From: Gerris lacustris
Taxonomy: Eukaryota > Arthropoda > Insecta > Hemiptera > Gerridae
NCBI GenBank assembly: GCA_951217055.1
Contig: OX578280.1
Span: forward strand, 17,399,394-17,463,393
Direction of reading: 5' to 3'
Length of the DNA stretch: 64,000 bases
Part shown: one piece after another, positions 12,729-26,384 of the stretch
How the letters are laid out: each line of letters starts with the position of its first letter
Numbering within the stretch: position 1 is the stretch's first letter
Notes under the pieces: model-generated
Told to the model about the DNA's origin: nothing
Seen by the model: only the letters and a program-made list of their open reading frames with translations
The model's database searches: none
Made by a program: the position numbers and the translations under genes

Positions 12729-13389
12729 GCATTTAATAGGATTTGTTTATAAATGCATGCATGCTTATATAAATATGCATAATAGTTTAAGTCATGACAA
12801 ACATTTATTTTACTTTTATTTTGTGAAATATCATTTTAAAAATAGAATAACAAGATTTCTAAATAGTTCGTTCTATTAATTTGAATAAACTAATTTAAAT
12901 CTTTTCAATCGGCTACCAAGTCATTCGGTTAATAATTCAATGCATACAACACTATTATTTATTTTATTTATATCCAAATGGGCAGCAGTAGTTATTTACC
13001 GGACTGATCTACTAATTTAAGCATTTATTCATAAAGAAAATTGGTAGTATTGACCGACATTTTGTGGTAATCAAATATAATGAAAGTTAGTTCATACCTA
13101 AATAAAAAAAACACTAGTGAATTAATTTAAAATAAGCAACAATAATAATTGTCTAACCATAAGATACATAAAGATATCAATCAGCTATGATCATTTCAGT
13201 ATTTCCATCATTATACATAGTTTTTACTCGTTATTTGTGACAACACTCTTCTCTCTTAAAAGGTACGGGTTCATAGCATGCGTTTTTACGCGCGTCAACA
13301 TTTTCAAAAGTTAAATCAATAAATACAAAAATATTAATTTGAAAGCTTAATTCGGGACTAGGTATCGTTATCGACCGAGGAAATTATTC
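11711..13389. other. Non-coding stretch
   Basis: Mostly A+T-rich, with poly(T) runs at 12010-12023 and about 12700-12728. A less A+T-rich segment at 12080-12260 has no coding or RNA signature that I recognise. Confidence 0.45.
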
Positions 13390-13464
13390 TTCAGTATAGC
13401 TTAGTTGGCTAGAGCGTCTTTACTGGAAAAAAAGGAGGTCCGTGGTTCGAATCTCGGTGCTGAA
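13390..13464 (+). pseudogene. tRNA-like sequence, probably a tRNA pseudogene or SINE head
   Basis: TTCAGTA at the 5' end pairs over 7 bp with TGCTGAA at the 3' end (one G-T pair). TAGCTTAGTTGG matches the polymerase III A box and forms a D arm with GAGC. GGTTCGAATC matches the B box. The anticodon stem TCTTT/AAGGA forms only with a 10-base loop (ACTGGAAAAA) in place of the usual 7. The T stem CGTGG/CTCGG pairs poorly. No T4 terminator follows directly. The anticodon is uncertain (TGG or GGA depending on register). I therefore call it tRNA-derived rather than a functional tRNA. Confidence 0.6.
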
Positions 13465-13732
13465 GTCTAAATAGTCATTATAATTTGATTTAAATTAAAA
13501 TTTAAACGTTCCGTAGTATGAATACTACCAAAAACTTAAAAAGTGAAAAATATTAAGTTAATTTTCCAGAGGGGGTTAAGGGTTTCTTTCTTTTTTCATG
13601 ATAGCTGAATAAATTTTGAAATGTAACAGAAGGGAGAAGAGATAATTTTTCGTCATTTCCAATTTTTTTTAGTATTAGTTAAACAAAAGTTAGTTGAATA
13701 AGATTAAATTACCTCATAAATAAGATAAGTTA

Positions 13733-13781
13733 ATTGAAGCGAGCGTAAGCGAGCTTCTTACATTCAACGAAATATGCATCT

Positions 13782-13824
<43 letters not shown>

Positions 13825-14501
13825 GTGTAACGTTTACGTGTCCGACGATAACTTGAGTAAAAGTTGACCGATTCAGTTGAAATTTGGTATACATCTTTCT
13901 TTTACTAATAATCAGGCTAAGTTCGTTGGACAGCGTGATCCGTCCAAGAGTTCGCGCGCAATGCTCGCGTAAACGTGAGCTTCAAATTTAAAATTGGAAT
14001 TTTAGGACGGGAAAAAATTCTACTATCACCTATTCGATGAGACGAACATTTTTTTCAAATAACATTTTTTAGTAAAACCTACAACGACACTGTTATGAAT
14101 TAATAAAGAACGCTAAAACTATTAAAGCGGACCTAAACGTTTAAAATAGAGAAAACGACCTTTTTACCGATATCTTACGTTCTAACGTAACGATTTTAAT
14201 AAAATTTCATGTACATTGAAAAAAGTACAATTGAAACAAGTATGAAAAATTTCAACTTGATACAAGCAGTAGTATTTGAGTAATGAAGTGATTCATTTAT
14301 AATAATTGTTTAAAAGCTGCGACGGGTGGGAAAGATTGTTAGAGTCGTGTTGTGTGTAGGTTAGTTCAGGAAGTAAAGCTTTGTACCGAGTACCCCCACT
14401 CTACCTCACACTACCCTCTTCCACTTATCTTCAATTATTACATTCATCATGATTAACAAATTTCAATAATCAGTATTTTATTGCAATAGGCTCGCTTCAA
14501 T
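13733..14501. mobile_element. Non-autonomous TIR element, family C, copy 1
   Basis: Ends are ATTGAAGCGAGC and GCTCGCTTCAAT, a perfect 12 bp inverted repeat 769 bp apart. Just inside the left end is a second GAAGCGAGCGTAAGCGAGC palindrome, then a (CTGT)n tract at about 13783-13826, then CCGATTCAGTTGAAATTTGG. GCTCGCGTAAACGTGAGCTT is shared with 55041-55620 and, reversed, with 60110-60180. It has no protein-coding region. Confidence 0.75.
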
Positions 14502-15090
14502 GATAGAGCCACGCGATGCCTAGTAAAATAGAATCATGTAAAAAGGAATTTCAGTGTCCTGTCAGTTTTTGTACTTTGAACTTTGAATGTCTTATAATAA
14601 CTTAAGTAAACGTAAATCTGATGCGTACAATTCTACAGCTATGATTTACGGACAGCTGGGAATAGTCTACAAGTTGAGGGATGCTTTAATCATAATTACC
14701 TTACAATGTTTTTTTATTAAAGATTATTGCAATGTATTTTCTTAAAGATAATATTTATGTTTTTTGTTTAAAGAGAATTAATTGCTTGATTAGTCTCATT
14801 TTAGCGGAAAAGTAATAATGCTTTATTAATAAATGAACAACTAATTATACTAAAGTTACTTATTTGAAAATATTTTTAAATAAAAAAACTAAAACATTTT
14901 AAGTCTTAATTTTTGCATAAATATCAATAAAGTCTTCGAAAAGGGACAGAGAATATTAAGGTATGAAGGAATTGTTAAAGAATTGAGAGTGTGAGTAGGC
15001 GGGAGGGGTAATCACGGTCTAAAGTAATTTCCAAGGGTAACTATTGCGGAAGGGAGGGAGATTCTCTGCAGGGTTCGAAATCAGCCCTAG
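14502..15090. other. Non-coding stretch
   Basis: No gene or known repeat is seen. The last 100 bases are purine-rich (AAGGGAGGGAGA). Confidence 0.45.
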
Positions 15091-15810
15091 GGAATTAAAC
15101 TAGAAGTACATAGAAGTACATTACCGTACATTAATAGAAGTACATTACCTCAAATCCCAAAATTAATAGTACATAACAAAAATTGCCAATTACCACACTG
15201 CCAGTGCCCACGTATTGAGTGGGTCTCCACAGTTAAATATTTGGGAGTCACTATCGATAACTGTTTAAATTGGAAGGCTCATATTAATAAGTTGAATACA
15301 AAATTACGCGCGCTAACATTTATATTCATGAAACTAAAAATGTATCTAAGTATCTCACAGTTGAGAGTTTTGTATTATGGCATCGTTGACTCCATAATAC
15401 AGTATGGACTTCTTACTTGGGGATCAGCTTGTGACACTATCAAGGAAACAATATTTTTAAAGCAAAAAGCAATTTTAAGAATAATTTTAAATAAAAAACG
15501 AATAGAACATTCAAAGCCACTATTTAAGCAGCTCTCGATACTGACTCTTAAACAGATGTATAATTATAAATGTATAACCCACCTTAAGGAAGAAAAACAT
15601 AACATAAAAAGAATTGACCATGCAATTATGACTAGAGGTCAAATCAGAGGAAATTATATAGTACCAGCTCTCAGAACCTCTATGGCCCAAAGACACTGGA
15701 CCTATTGCGCAATAATACTATTCAATCAACTACCTGATGAGCTTAAAAACATAAAATCCTTGGTACTATTCAAAACTAAAATAAGAAAATATGTTGCCGA
15801 CATACACTAG
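15091..15810 (+). pseudogene. Reverse transcriptase C-terminal fragment of the LINE
   Basis: The frame is open from just after a TAG at 15088 to the TAG at 15808-15810, about 239 codons. It continues upstream of any plausible start codon, because CPRIEWVSTVKYLGVTID is the standard post-YADD segment of Jockey/CR1-type reverse transcriptases. LRVLYYGIVDSIIQYGLLTW and the C-terminal LFNQLPDELKNIKS fit the thumb and C-terminal region of that group. The endonuclease, fingers and catalytic YxDD palm are missing. It is intact over its remaining length, which suggests a fairly recent insertion. Clade assignment is from memory of family motifs. Confidence 0.8.
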
Positions 15811-16253
15811 ATTTATAAATATACTTTAGCTATTAAGATAAACTAAAAAAATAAAATAAATGAAATAAAATAAAATAAAAAAAGTGTAAAAACTAAATGT
15901 ATATAGTCATTATCATTACTATAAATAACTAAAACTATAAAAACTAAAATAATATATAATAATATAAATATATAATTAAAACTAAAATAAATATATAATT
16001 ATGTAAAATAACTAATTAATCCTTTTAAAATAATTATTGTTGTACAATGTAATATACTTAACAAACTGTGTAAACTCTCTCTCCACAGCTCAGGACTCCA
16101 TGTTCTCTAGTGGAGAGATAACCTAATGTAGTATTAAATTGTTAAATCAGCAAAAAAGATAACTCGATGTAATGAAATATTATTATGTATTAATATGTTG
16201 TATTTTTTCTTATTCAATAAAGGTAAATTAAATCCAAAAAAAAAAAAAAAAAA
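15091..16253 (+). mobile_element. 5'-truncated non-LTR retrotransposon (Jockey/CR1-like LINE)
   Basis: A reverse-transcriptase C-terminal fragment is followed by an A-rich 3' untranslated region, an AATAAA signal at 16216-16221 and an 18-base poly(A) tail at 16236-16253. The 5' end is lost, as is usual for LINE insertions. I could not define target duplications. Confidence 0.85.
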
Positions 16254-16915
16254 TCCAAAAAACTGAGACAGGGAGAAGGGCCCGCTAAACCGGCGGCAAG
16301 GGTAGACTAGTGTTAATTGCTGTGCCGTGTTTTGCTTGATAGTGATCAATAGGCTTGAAGGGCTCCTGGGAGCTTTGGCAAGCCACCCACCGTAGACCCT
16401 TCATAAGGGCTTACCTCCATCTCCTCCTTTCTTCATCTCCTATAAAATTATACCTCTAACTTATTTTAACATGATTCTCCTTTTACTCTATAATTCTACC
16501 GAGTTCATTCTATCAAATTAATCGTTATTAAAAAAAGATAAAATGCTTTTTACTTACTAAGAAAAACATTAATAATAATAAAAAAAAATATACTTATTTA
16601 AAAGTTTATTCTGTAATAACTAAAATAGACGACTACTTCTACAGTTCAAATCTTGTAATGTACTCACTACTTTAATTATTGCAGAAGAGAGGGAGATAGT
16701 AGTTTACTTAATTGTAATTAATTAAAACATAAAATACTTTTATTCATTCATAAAATATAATTATATATTATGCTGAAAGATGTAGTTCAATAACTAAACA
16801 ACGACTTCACACGAAAAAAATTGGACGATTTCGGCTGATCTAAAGCAGCCTTCTTCACATAATCTACAAACAACATAATAGACTTGAACTTAAGGTAATA
16901 ATAAATTGTAAACAA
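16254..16915. other. Non-coding stretch after the LINE
   Basis: The first 190 bases are less A+T-rich and may be old single-copy DNA. The rest is A+T-rich. No gene is recognised. Confidence 0.45.
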
Positions 16916-17525
16916 AATTGAAACAATAATTAAATAGACTGCCAATTGGTGTGGCACATAGCTTCCTCGCATCCTGTCACGTACTTCTTTGATTGTATGC
17001 TTTTACAATCCATTATTGTCTAATTTGTTTAATTGTTTCCCCCGTTTTTTTAATCCGTCAAAATTGTTTTGATTCTTTACATGAATTAATAGATTAATTA
17101 ACCTAAGTTAAAGAGCGCAGACGGTTCATATTAATCTGGTACTATCTGCAGGCTACTTCCGACAAACCATCCGAATTTCATACAAATCAGATAAGTGCTT
17201 TTGATGATATAGGTGTAAATAAATGTATGTTTGTGCGTATGTGGAAGAGAAACAAAAGAGCGCAGAAGGTTGAAACTTATATGGGACCAACAATGAGCTA
17301 ACTATGACCTACCATACACAAATTTCATTAAAATCGGACGTTTAGTTTTTAAGATATGTTGGTTCGCAAAAATTGAACGACAGACAGACACGGAACCAAA
17401 AATGTTCCCTATTGTCTGAAACGGATTTTTGTCTTGGAATTTTTGAAATCAGAGACCTAAAAATTTTTCATTCTTCAGAACGATCTCTTAGCTTCCGTTA
17501 CCTACGGAAAGCTCGGAAGCAAAAA
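16916..17525 (+). repeat. Interspersed repeat family B, copy 1 (near full length)
   Basis: It begins TAGACTGCCAATTGGTGTGG followed by CACATAGCTTCCTCGCAT. Inside are AAAGAGCGCAGACGGTT, TTTCATTAAAATCGGACG and CGACAGACAGACACGGAACC. It ends GCTCGGAAGCAAAA. Other copies or parts lie at 27986-28500, 35345-35520, 49931-50375, 51230-51690, 52205-52385 and 59948-60485. No coding region is seen in any copy. Confidence 0.85.
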
Positions 17526-17749
17526 TAAAAAAAAATAAATGGAATGCAAAATAACTGGTGGTTACTTAATGACTTTACAAGAACAAGTGAAAGATATTTG
17601 TTTAAAAAAAAGCTAAGCTATAGGCAGTAAGAAGATTAAAACAAAATAGAGAGAAGGATCATTACCTCCTAAAAAGGTAACAAACAAATACCCTGTGTAC
17701 TTAAGACTAAAAAAGAAAAAAAACTTGACAAACCTATTCTATCTATTAA

Positions 17750-17896
17750 GGCCCCCATACACGGTCAAAATGTTTGCACAAACATTTTGACCGTGTATGG
17801 GACAGTTTGTTGTTTGCGCAAACATGATGTTTGACGTGTATGACCTAAATTTGCCCCGCATCAGGTTTGCGCAAAATGTTTGATTGTGTAAGGGAT
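17750..17896. mobile_element. MITE family F, copy 1 (TTAA-flanked)
   Basis: It is flanked by TTAA on both sides (17746-17749 and 17897-17900). It starts GGCCCCCATACACGG. An inner perfect palindrome pairs CACGGTCAAAATGTTTG with CAAACATTTTGACCGTG. Relatives are at 26729-26897 and 47427-47823. The flanks fit either a TTAA target (piggyBac or Kolobok type) or a TTA/TAA target (PIF/Harbinger type). Confidence 0.8.
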
Positions 17897-19392
17897 TTAA
17901 AGTTTAAAGACATGCTTCTTTGACATTTGCTCAAGATTAGTATCGTTAATACGTATAGTCGATTATTAAAAACATTATACAAATGATTAATTTAGGAATA
18001 TAACAACTTTTTGTTACTTTTCTCTATATTAAATAATGATATAGCTATAAGTATAATTTTCATGACAGCACATTGACATGAACAACAACCATATACACAC
18101 AACATGCATTATACACACACATAACATGACATTAACAATGCATTATATAGTTCTTAAGTGGTTTCTTCAGACTTATGAAGATCAGTTATTTTATTTTCAT
18201 CAATTTTCAAATCTCTCAAAGTTTGCCATAGTAAAGAGTTCAGTTTCCTCAGACCTCAATATTGAAGAATTGCATTATATCCTCTATATATATTACCATA
18301 CTAACCATATTTACCAGAATCCCGATGTGAATACTGTATTACAGGATTACCCACTCGATCTAAATATATATATATTTTTTAAATAAATGCTGTATCGTTA
18401 AGAATCATTCTGAATCTCGTAAGCGATCAAAATAACATATCGTTGGCAACAAATTCTCAGCCCACACACTCCACTTAACATTTTATAATTTTGAACATTT
18501 TATAAAGTGAACACACCAAACGCTTGCTTATTAAGTAGGTATTAAGATTAATCTTAAAAATTTTAACAAGATGATAATTGCCAGCAAACATTAGATTATA
18601 ATTCAAAACATTAAGATAAACATTTTGTTAGTGGGCTATAAACTAATTTAGGATTTTTTTAAATTTCTGGTTATTATTACAGGTCAAACATACTTATTAA
18701 CAATAAAAAATAGGAAAGAAAATAACACATTATTCATTTCAAGGACAACAAATTAAATGAAAAATGAGATAATAACAGGGTTTGCTTTCACATTATGTTA
18801 ATTATAGTGAAAGTAGAACGCTAAAAAAAATACAGATTTTATTTCTTCAATCAAATAATTGCTTTTCAGTAATAATTTTAACCAGCTTTAGTTAATCAAA
18901 AATAACTTCGTTAAAGTTAATTAAACTCGTGAAGTTTGATTGTAATAAGTTTCAGACTATACAGAGTTATGAGAAATGTAAAATTACACATAATTGTTAT
19001 GAATTATACTTATGTGTGTGTGCGTATATATTACTTGAATCCTTGATTGAAGTATTCCCATATTAAATGTAGTATTATGATGCTTGAAGCTCATGCTTCA
19101 GAGCTCAAAGGTCCTCTTAAAGTTTTAAGTCCTTTCTAATTTTAGTAACAATTCTGTGTTTAAAGAGACGATTCCAGTTAAGAACTCTACAAATAGCAAC
19201 AATAATTTAATAATTATTATATCCTGATTTATATGAATACGTTATAGTTTGTACTAAAACACAAAAGGTTTAGCAATAGTCTAAAAGAAACTAAACAAAT
19301 GTCTACAATGCATTCATCAAATAGAAAATTAAGTAATTAAACATTGTTCTTGTCTCCTTAGTAATTGGATGTAAGAGAGAAATTAAAAAAAC
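17897..19392. other. A+T-rich non-coding stretch
   Basis: No gene or named repeat is recognised. The 102-codon frame at 18078-18386 has no family resemblance. A perfect small hairpin TGAAGCTCATGCTTCA lies near 19084. Confidence 0.45.
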
Positions 19393-19860
19393 TTCTTGCA
19401 TACAAGTCTGCAAGACAGTGAGATATTTTCATGTAACGCTTTTTGGTAACGCTTTTTAGTGTCTTTTTTGTTTTCGAGTTTATGTGCCAAAGTAAAGACA
19501 TGAAAATGTCAAAAAATTCGAGGGTGCAGATTCTTGAGTTTGTAAATTAGGAATTAAATCGAACATAATGTACGAAGAAAGAAAGTACTTTTCTTCTTTT
19601 CCAGTTTATTAAGAAGTAATCTTTTAGCTTCTTCACCCATATTATTTTATAATAAATACAAAACATTGTAGTATAACAAATATAAAAAATATTAAAGTAA
19701 AAAATAAATTTTATGTAACAACAGCAGTTGTAGCTAAGGGGGGGGGGGGGGGGGGGGGCTGACTACCTTACAGGTAGCAGTGTAACGCTTTTTGGTGTTT
19801 TTTTTGGTAACGCTTTTCGAGTTTACGTACCATAGCCAAGACATGAAAATGTCAAAAATA
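19393..19860 (+). repeat. Interspersed repeat family A, copy 3
   Basis: CTTGCATACAAGTCTGCAAG at the start and AATTCGAGGGTGCAGATTC inside match copy 1. A 21-base G run (19738-19758) stands where copy 1 has its G-rich tail. A second GTAACGCTTTTTGGTG block follows. Confidence 0.8.
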
Positions 19861-19931
19861 GATAATCTAGACTCTAGACTTTCCTAATTCTATATATAAT
19901 ATATATACATACATATACTCGTGTATGTATG

Positions 19932-21759
<1,828 letters not shown>

Positions 21760-22075
21760 AATTATTCTAAACGTTGAAACACGTTATTAAGTTTTTCAAT
21801 TGTTGTTTTCTTTTTATTCAATTATTCTAAACGTTATTAAGTGCCTGAATTGTTGTTTTCTTTTTATTCAATTATTCTAAACGTTATTAAGTGCCTGAAT
21901 TGTTGTTTTCTTTTTATTCAATTATTCTAAACGTTATTAAGTGCCTGAATTGTTGTTTTATTTTTATTCAATTATTCTAAACGTTATTAAGTGCCTGAAT
22001 TGTTGTTTTCTTTTTATTCAATTATTCTAAACGTTATGAAGGGCCTGAATTGTTGTTTTCTTTTTATTCAATTAT
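21760..22075. repeat. Tandem repeat, 6 units of 50 bp
   Basis: Units begin AATTATTCTAAACGTTATTA and include AGTGCCTGAATTGTTG. Exact 50 bp spacing holds from 21820. The first unit is 10 bp longer. Units differ by only one or two bases, so the array is recent. Confidence 0.95.
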
Positions 22076-22534
22076 TTTATATACGTATAAAGTAAAAATA
22101 GAGTAGAATTTTGATGATTGATTTATCAGTAACTTATACATTAATTCAATTAATTTTGTTTGACAAAATACCCTAGATTCTACTAATCCGCCCTTTTTTT
22201 ATTGTTAATAATGTGTTTGTGTTGGATAATAAAACTCAGATTTAAATTAATCCGTTTATTATAAATAATAGTGAAATACAAACGAATGCCTTTTTACTTA
22301 ATGAATTTATATTTTCAGTGCCGGATAAAAAAGGTAAAGGATCGGATTTTTGTCTCTCATGTGTTTTTGTCTCCTGGAAGGGTATTTTTCCCCTTTATCA
22401 TTTACTATGGTGATAGTCGAGAACGGTCAACAACGGCTTTGAAAATAAAAATTAATTTTGTTAAGAGAGACATTCGTTTTAATTATTATTTTTACATCAA
22501 CTCTGCACTTATCTATTCTTCAAAATAGTCAAAA
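22076..22534. other. Non-coding stretch
   Basis: No gene is seen. The 85-codon frame at 22271-22528 has no recognisable similarity. Confidence 0.4.
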
Positions 22535-23002
22535 ATTAATATAAAAGGTACCATATGAAAGGGTACGTCGAGCTGATTACAAAAATATATAATTATTTGG
22601 TTATAACTTTGATAGGGCGAGCGTAGGCAAGTTTGAAGTGGGTGTGAAACGTGTTCCCCCCCCCCCCCCCCCTCTATCTCGTTTATGTGAAGTGCGAAAA
22701 ATCTGAAAAAATTCCTGAACATTCTTCGACCAAAAGTAAAGATACCACTTTTTGGAAATTTCGAAAAAAATATTATTCTATTTTTTTATTGACAAAATAC
22801 GTTTTTTTATAACTATGGTCTTTTTGATGTATTTATTATGGTTGTAGTCCGGTTCAGTGGCAAAAAAATACTTTATCAGAAGTTGTTTATGTGTTTTGAG
22901 AATGTCAGACCCATAGGATAGTTCAAAGTAAGCTTTTTAGCATTTTAAAAAGCACCATCAATAGGGTACTACTTAAACTATACAGTGTGGCCTACGGACC
23001 CT
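22535..23002 (+). repeat. Interspersed repeat family E, copy 2 (left-truncated)
   Basis: From ATATGAAAGGGTACGTCGAG to GCCTACGGACCCT it tracks copy 1 closely, including a 17-base C run (22656-22672) and the trailing GTGTGCTGACTAGCACAC hairpin. The left TIR is absent. Confidence 0.85.
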
Positions 23003-23149
23003 CGCTGTGTGCTGACTAGCACACACTTGACCTGTTTATTTATTTTTATTTTACTATTAATATATTATTTTTATATTATATAAACGTGGGTACATAGCAT
23101 TCATAGTCGCTTCCTGACCTGTTTATTTTACAAATTAAGAGATTAGGGT

Positions 23150-23705
23150 AAATACTTTATCTCCAGTAGGGAGAAAAAGTTATGATTTTGGATTAGTTTA
23201 GAGGGACAAAAGTAAGTCTTTTCTTCCCTGAACTCAAAAAGTAAAACCAGGGAGAAAAAGAAGGATTGCCAACTTAATTATTTTATAAATAGTACAGAAT
23301 GAATGGCTAATGTAGTGAAGTTGTTGAAATCAGGTTGGCGACATTGCTTTTTCGACCTTGTTTATCATTGTTTAAACCTGCATCTAAATAGCCTTCTATT
23401 TGAATTTAATTCGGAAGAACATTCCGAACACCTTTTTCAGATTGTTACTCCTCTCTGTTTTTTTCATAAGGGGAGTAACAATCTATAGAAGTGCCAAAAT
23501 GTCTACCTTTATTTTAGATTAGTGTTTTCATTTATTTTGATTGATGTCTTTAATATTTCTTTTTTAATAATTACATTTATTTTATTTATTTGAAGACTTA
23601 AATATCACAAAAAAAACTAACCATAGTTCCTTCGGCTTCGCCTTAAGAACCAACTTATTTGCTCAGGGAATAATGGCTTACTTTACTCCCTAGGTGCATA
23701 AGTAA
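23150..23705. repeat. Interspersed element family G, copy 1
   Basis: It starts near CCAGTAGGGAGAAAAAG and ends GCTCAGGGAATAATGG followed by CTCCCTAGGTGCATAAGTAA. It contains the CCTTCGGCTTCGCC palindrome. The 3' part is homologous to 35000-35105. A hairpin sits inside (23439-23484). The open frame at 23303-23488 has no recognised homology. Confidence 0.6.
23439..23484. repeat. Hairpin inside family G copy
   Basis: AGATTGTTACTCCTCT pairs with AGGGGAGTAACAATCT with a single mismatch across a 14-base loop. A second small hairpin, TTCGGAAGAACATTCCGAA, lies just before it. Confidence 0.7.
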
Positions 23706-24589
23706 ATATTAATACAGACTGCAATCATTTGAATAGTCCTTTTGAGAAGTTACAAATTATATTTCTGAACTGTAAAAAAATAATATTAATTACACTTATA
23801 AAGTGTGTATTAGAGATTAAAAAATGTAAAATAGCTGTTAAGGTATTTAAACAGTGTTTTTGCATTGAAAAATAAAAAAATATCTTCGTTTTTTGGCCCT
23901 TAGTTTTATTAAATGCTTTTTAACTCACATAAGCAAGTTTTTTTAAGCTAATAATACTCTAAATATTTTTTAGTTTAACCTAAAAATAATTAGAATTAAT
24001 TTAAATATATTTTTCCCTTATGAAAAGTAATGAATTTTACCTTAACCTTAACACTAGGATTAACTACTTCACTGTTTAATCTCGATTTTTTTTTAAAAAA
24101 GATATTTTTAATTAACGTTATGCTAAATTTCATTTATAATTTATATTAAACAGAATAATATAACAAAGTATTGCTTTAGATTAGTTCAAGGACTTTTTAT
24201 CCTTTATGTAGAACTCCATGACCAGGATAAAAAAGATAAGAACTCAACTTAACTTAAACATATTTATTGTTTACATTGTAGACTTGAATAATTACAATTT
24301 ACTTAACACACTTAAGGCTAGGTATGATTATATAGTAACAAGGTTAAATTTAATGTATTTACAAGGAATATAGATTCGTTTTATCTCTCAAGTAAAGGCT
24401 AACTTTAATTATTATTTTATTAAAAAAAATCAATAATGTAAAGTGATGAAGTTCGATAAGAAGACATGTAATGCTTAACTAGTCAACATATAGTTATCAA
24501 TGTAAATTGTTCAATTTACCGGGATGTGAAAAAAATGTAAAACGGACATATTGTTGTGATTGGATCCGTTATTTTAAAAATAATAGTAC
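23706..24589. other. A+T-rich non-coding stretch
   Basis: I see no gene and no recognisable repeat. Confidence 0.45.
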
Positions 24590-24764
24590 ATTACGCGTCG
24601 ACTGCGGAAAGTAGCATTTTGCATGCGAGTGTGGAGTTTGCACCCGAGCGATAGCGAGGGTAGTAAAACCACAAGAGCAATGCAACATGCCGTTTTCACG
24701 CACGAGTTGCGTACCGTACTTTATCTACGATTGTTCGATTTAAATAATAAACACAGAAAAAAAT

Positions 24765-24902
24765 AAACTTGCTATATGTAAGTTTGTATCTCTCTCTTGA
24801 TAAAGATAGCATTAATTCTTGAGTTGTATTTTTTGCCGAATTAATTATTTCTGGAGGAGAATTATTCTCCACATTTTCGTAAAAGTCACTTAATTCACTC
24901 AT
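24765..24902 (-). pseudogene. N-terminal fragment of a tyrosine-recombinase-like (Crypton/KIAA1958-type) protein
   Basis: From ATG at 24902 the 46 codons include SPPEIINSAKNTTQELM and LSRERYKLTYSKF. From memory this follows the pattern of the N-terminal SAM-like core-binding region in insect KIAA1958/Crypton-like proteins (a short acidic leader, then a helix like AKxxTxxLLPxxSxERYxxxYxxF). The similarity stops after KF and the frame then runs into unrelated sequence, so the protein is truncated. The catalytic domain is absent. The assignment is from motif memory only. Confidence 0.45.
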
Positions 24903-25001
24903 TTTTTTTCACTAAAAACTCGAAATAAACAGTTACTTTAATAAAAGAACAGCAAATTAGTTTTGTTAAAATGTAAACAAACTCGGTAATTGTGCGTAAA
25001 G

Positions 25002-25057
25002 CTGAAGAATTCCTCTTCTTTACCGCCCTAGGTTGGTAAAGAAGAGGAATTCTTCAG
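25002..25057. repeat. Perfect 23 bp inverted repeat with 10-base loop
   Basis: The left arm starts CTGAAGAATTCCTCTTC and ends TTTACC. The right arm is its exact reverse complement. The loop is GCCCTAGGTT. The arm end CTTTACC/GGTAAAG also occurs in the foldback at 38-136, so the two may be related. Confidence 0.9.
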
Positions 25058-26290
25058 AACTATGAGACGCGCATGCGCAATGAATACAAGTACGTAAAGA
25101 ATCAATGTCTAAACATCTAAACAGAGATACAATGATTATATTTCGTATCAATCGTAGATAAAATATAATTATATTCGTGTATAAAGGATTAGGTGAAGAA
25201 TTAATAAACGTATAAATACGGGAAAAACCAGTTGTTTATCTTAAAAATGATTCAACTAAGCCACATTTATTTAGGATAAAAAGATTTAAAATAAAGTTAC
25301 CAGGCAAGGTGTTTTTATGGACATACATTTAAAAATGTATATTTTATTGAAATTAATACGGATAAAACACTTTTAATGTACAAGGCTGGCAAGTAGAACA
25401 ATAATAGGTTTATTACCTTTAAAACCATTATCGCTAAAGTGCTAAAACTTTCCGTCGACTCTTATTACACATAATGGAAAATAAACGGCCATTAAAATGT
25501 AAATTTTTCTTAAACGGAATCATGTAATTTCGGCAAAGGCCCTTCTTAGTCTATATGAAGTTCAAAATTATGAGAAATTAGATTGAGTATAATGTAGGTT
25601 GTTTAAGAGGTGCTCGGTGGTAAATTCTAGTGGCCAATAATGGTAGGGTTTTAGGATGATTAGTGGTAGAGTTTAATGTAATTAGTGGTGAAAGGGGGGA
25701 AAATGGTAGGTATTAAGTGGACTGGAGCAATACAATACATAAATTATTATTTCGTTAATGCTTATTGATTGACTCGATTGGAGCTTAGTGTCTATGGGCT
25801 TAGTAAGAGGCAAATTTCCATTATATAGAACTAATTTTAGAAGTTATTGCTACAATTCTTTCTATATTTGGAATCATTTTGAAGTGATTTTATATTCTAA
25901 AATCTAAAATATTACACAATTTGAACCAATTTGACCCATTTTTGGTGTAATCGACTATTTTGTGTTACCCTTACCACCTTTAATGTCGTCGGTTCCATAT
26001 AATTCAATTTAATATATCATAAAATAAAATGTCAATGTTATAAATAATTTTTAGGGTTTTCAACCAAAACAGTACAAAGAAAAAAAAAAAATCAATATTT
26101 AAAATATATACATATATGTATAAAGAGAAAACCTATCCACAATAAGAAATGTAAAATAATTCCTAGGTAGTAAACAAAATTTCAAGACACGATTTTTTAA
26201 AAATACTTGTTATTAGTCCATTATTGGAATCGTTTAGTTAATTTAAAATCAAGAGGAAAAACTGCCAGATTATGCTTAATATTATATGTA

Positions 26291-26321
<31 letters not shown>

Positions 26322-26352
26322 ACTAATCATTACTTATCGAATATTTACACTA

Positions 26353-26374
26353 AATTATTATCTAGATAATAATT
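26353..26374. repeat. Perfect 22-base palindrome
   Basis: AATTATTATCT is followed directly by its reverse complement AGATAATAATT. Confidence 0.85.
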
Positions 26375-26384
26375 AGAATATATC

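Larger units (their letters stand above)
24590..25060 (-). mobile_element. Internally deleted element carrying a Crypton/KIAA1958-like N-terminal fragment
   Basis: A short start-of-protein fragment (24765-24902, minus strand) is followed abruptly by non-coding DNA with paired motifs: AGTAGCATTTTGCATGCGAG, CGAGCGATAGCGAGG and GCACGAGTTGCGTACCG. On the 5' side lies a perfect hairpin at 25002-25057. I read this as a non-autonomous derivative that kept both ends and the first codons. Element boundaries are estimates. Confidence 0.45.
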
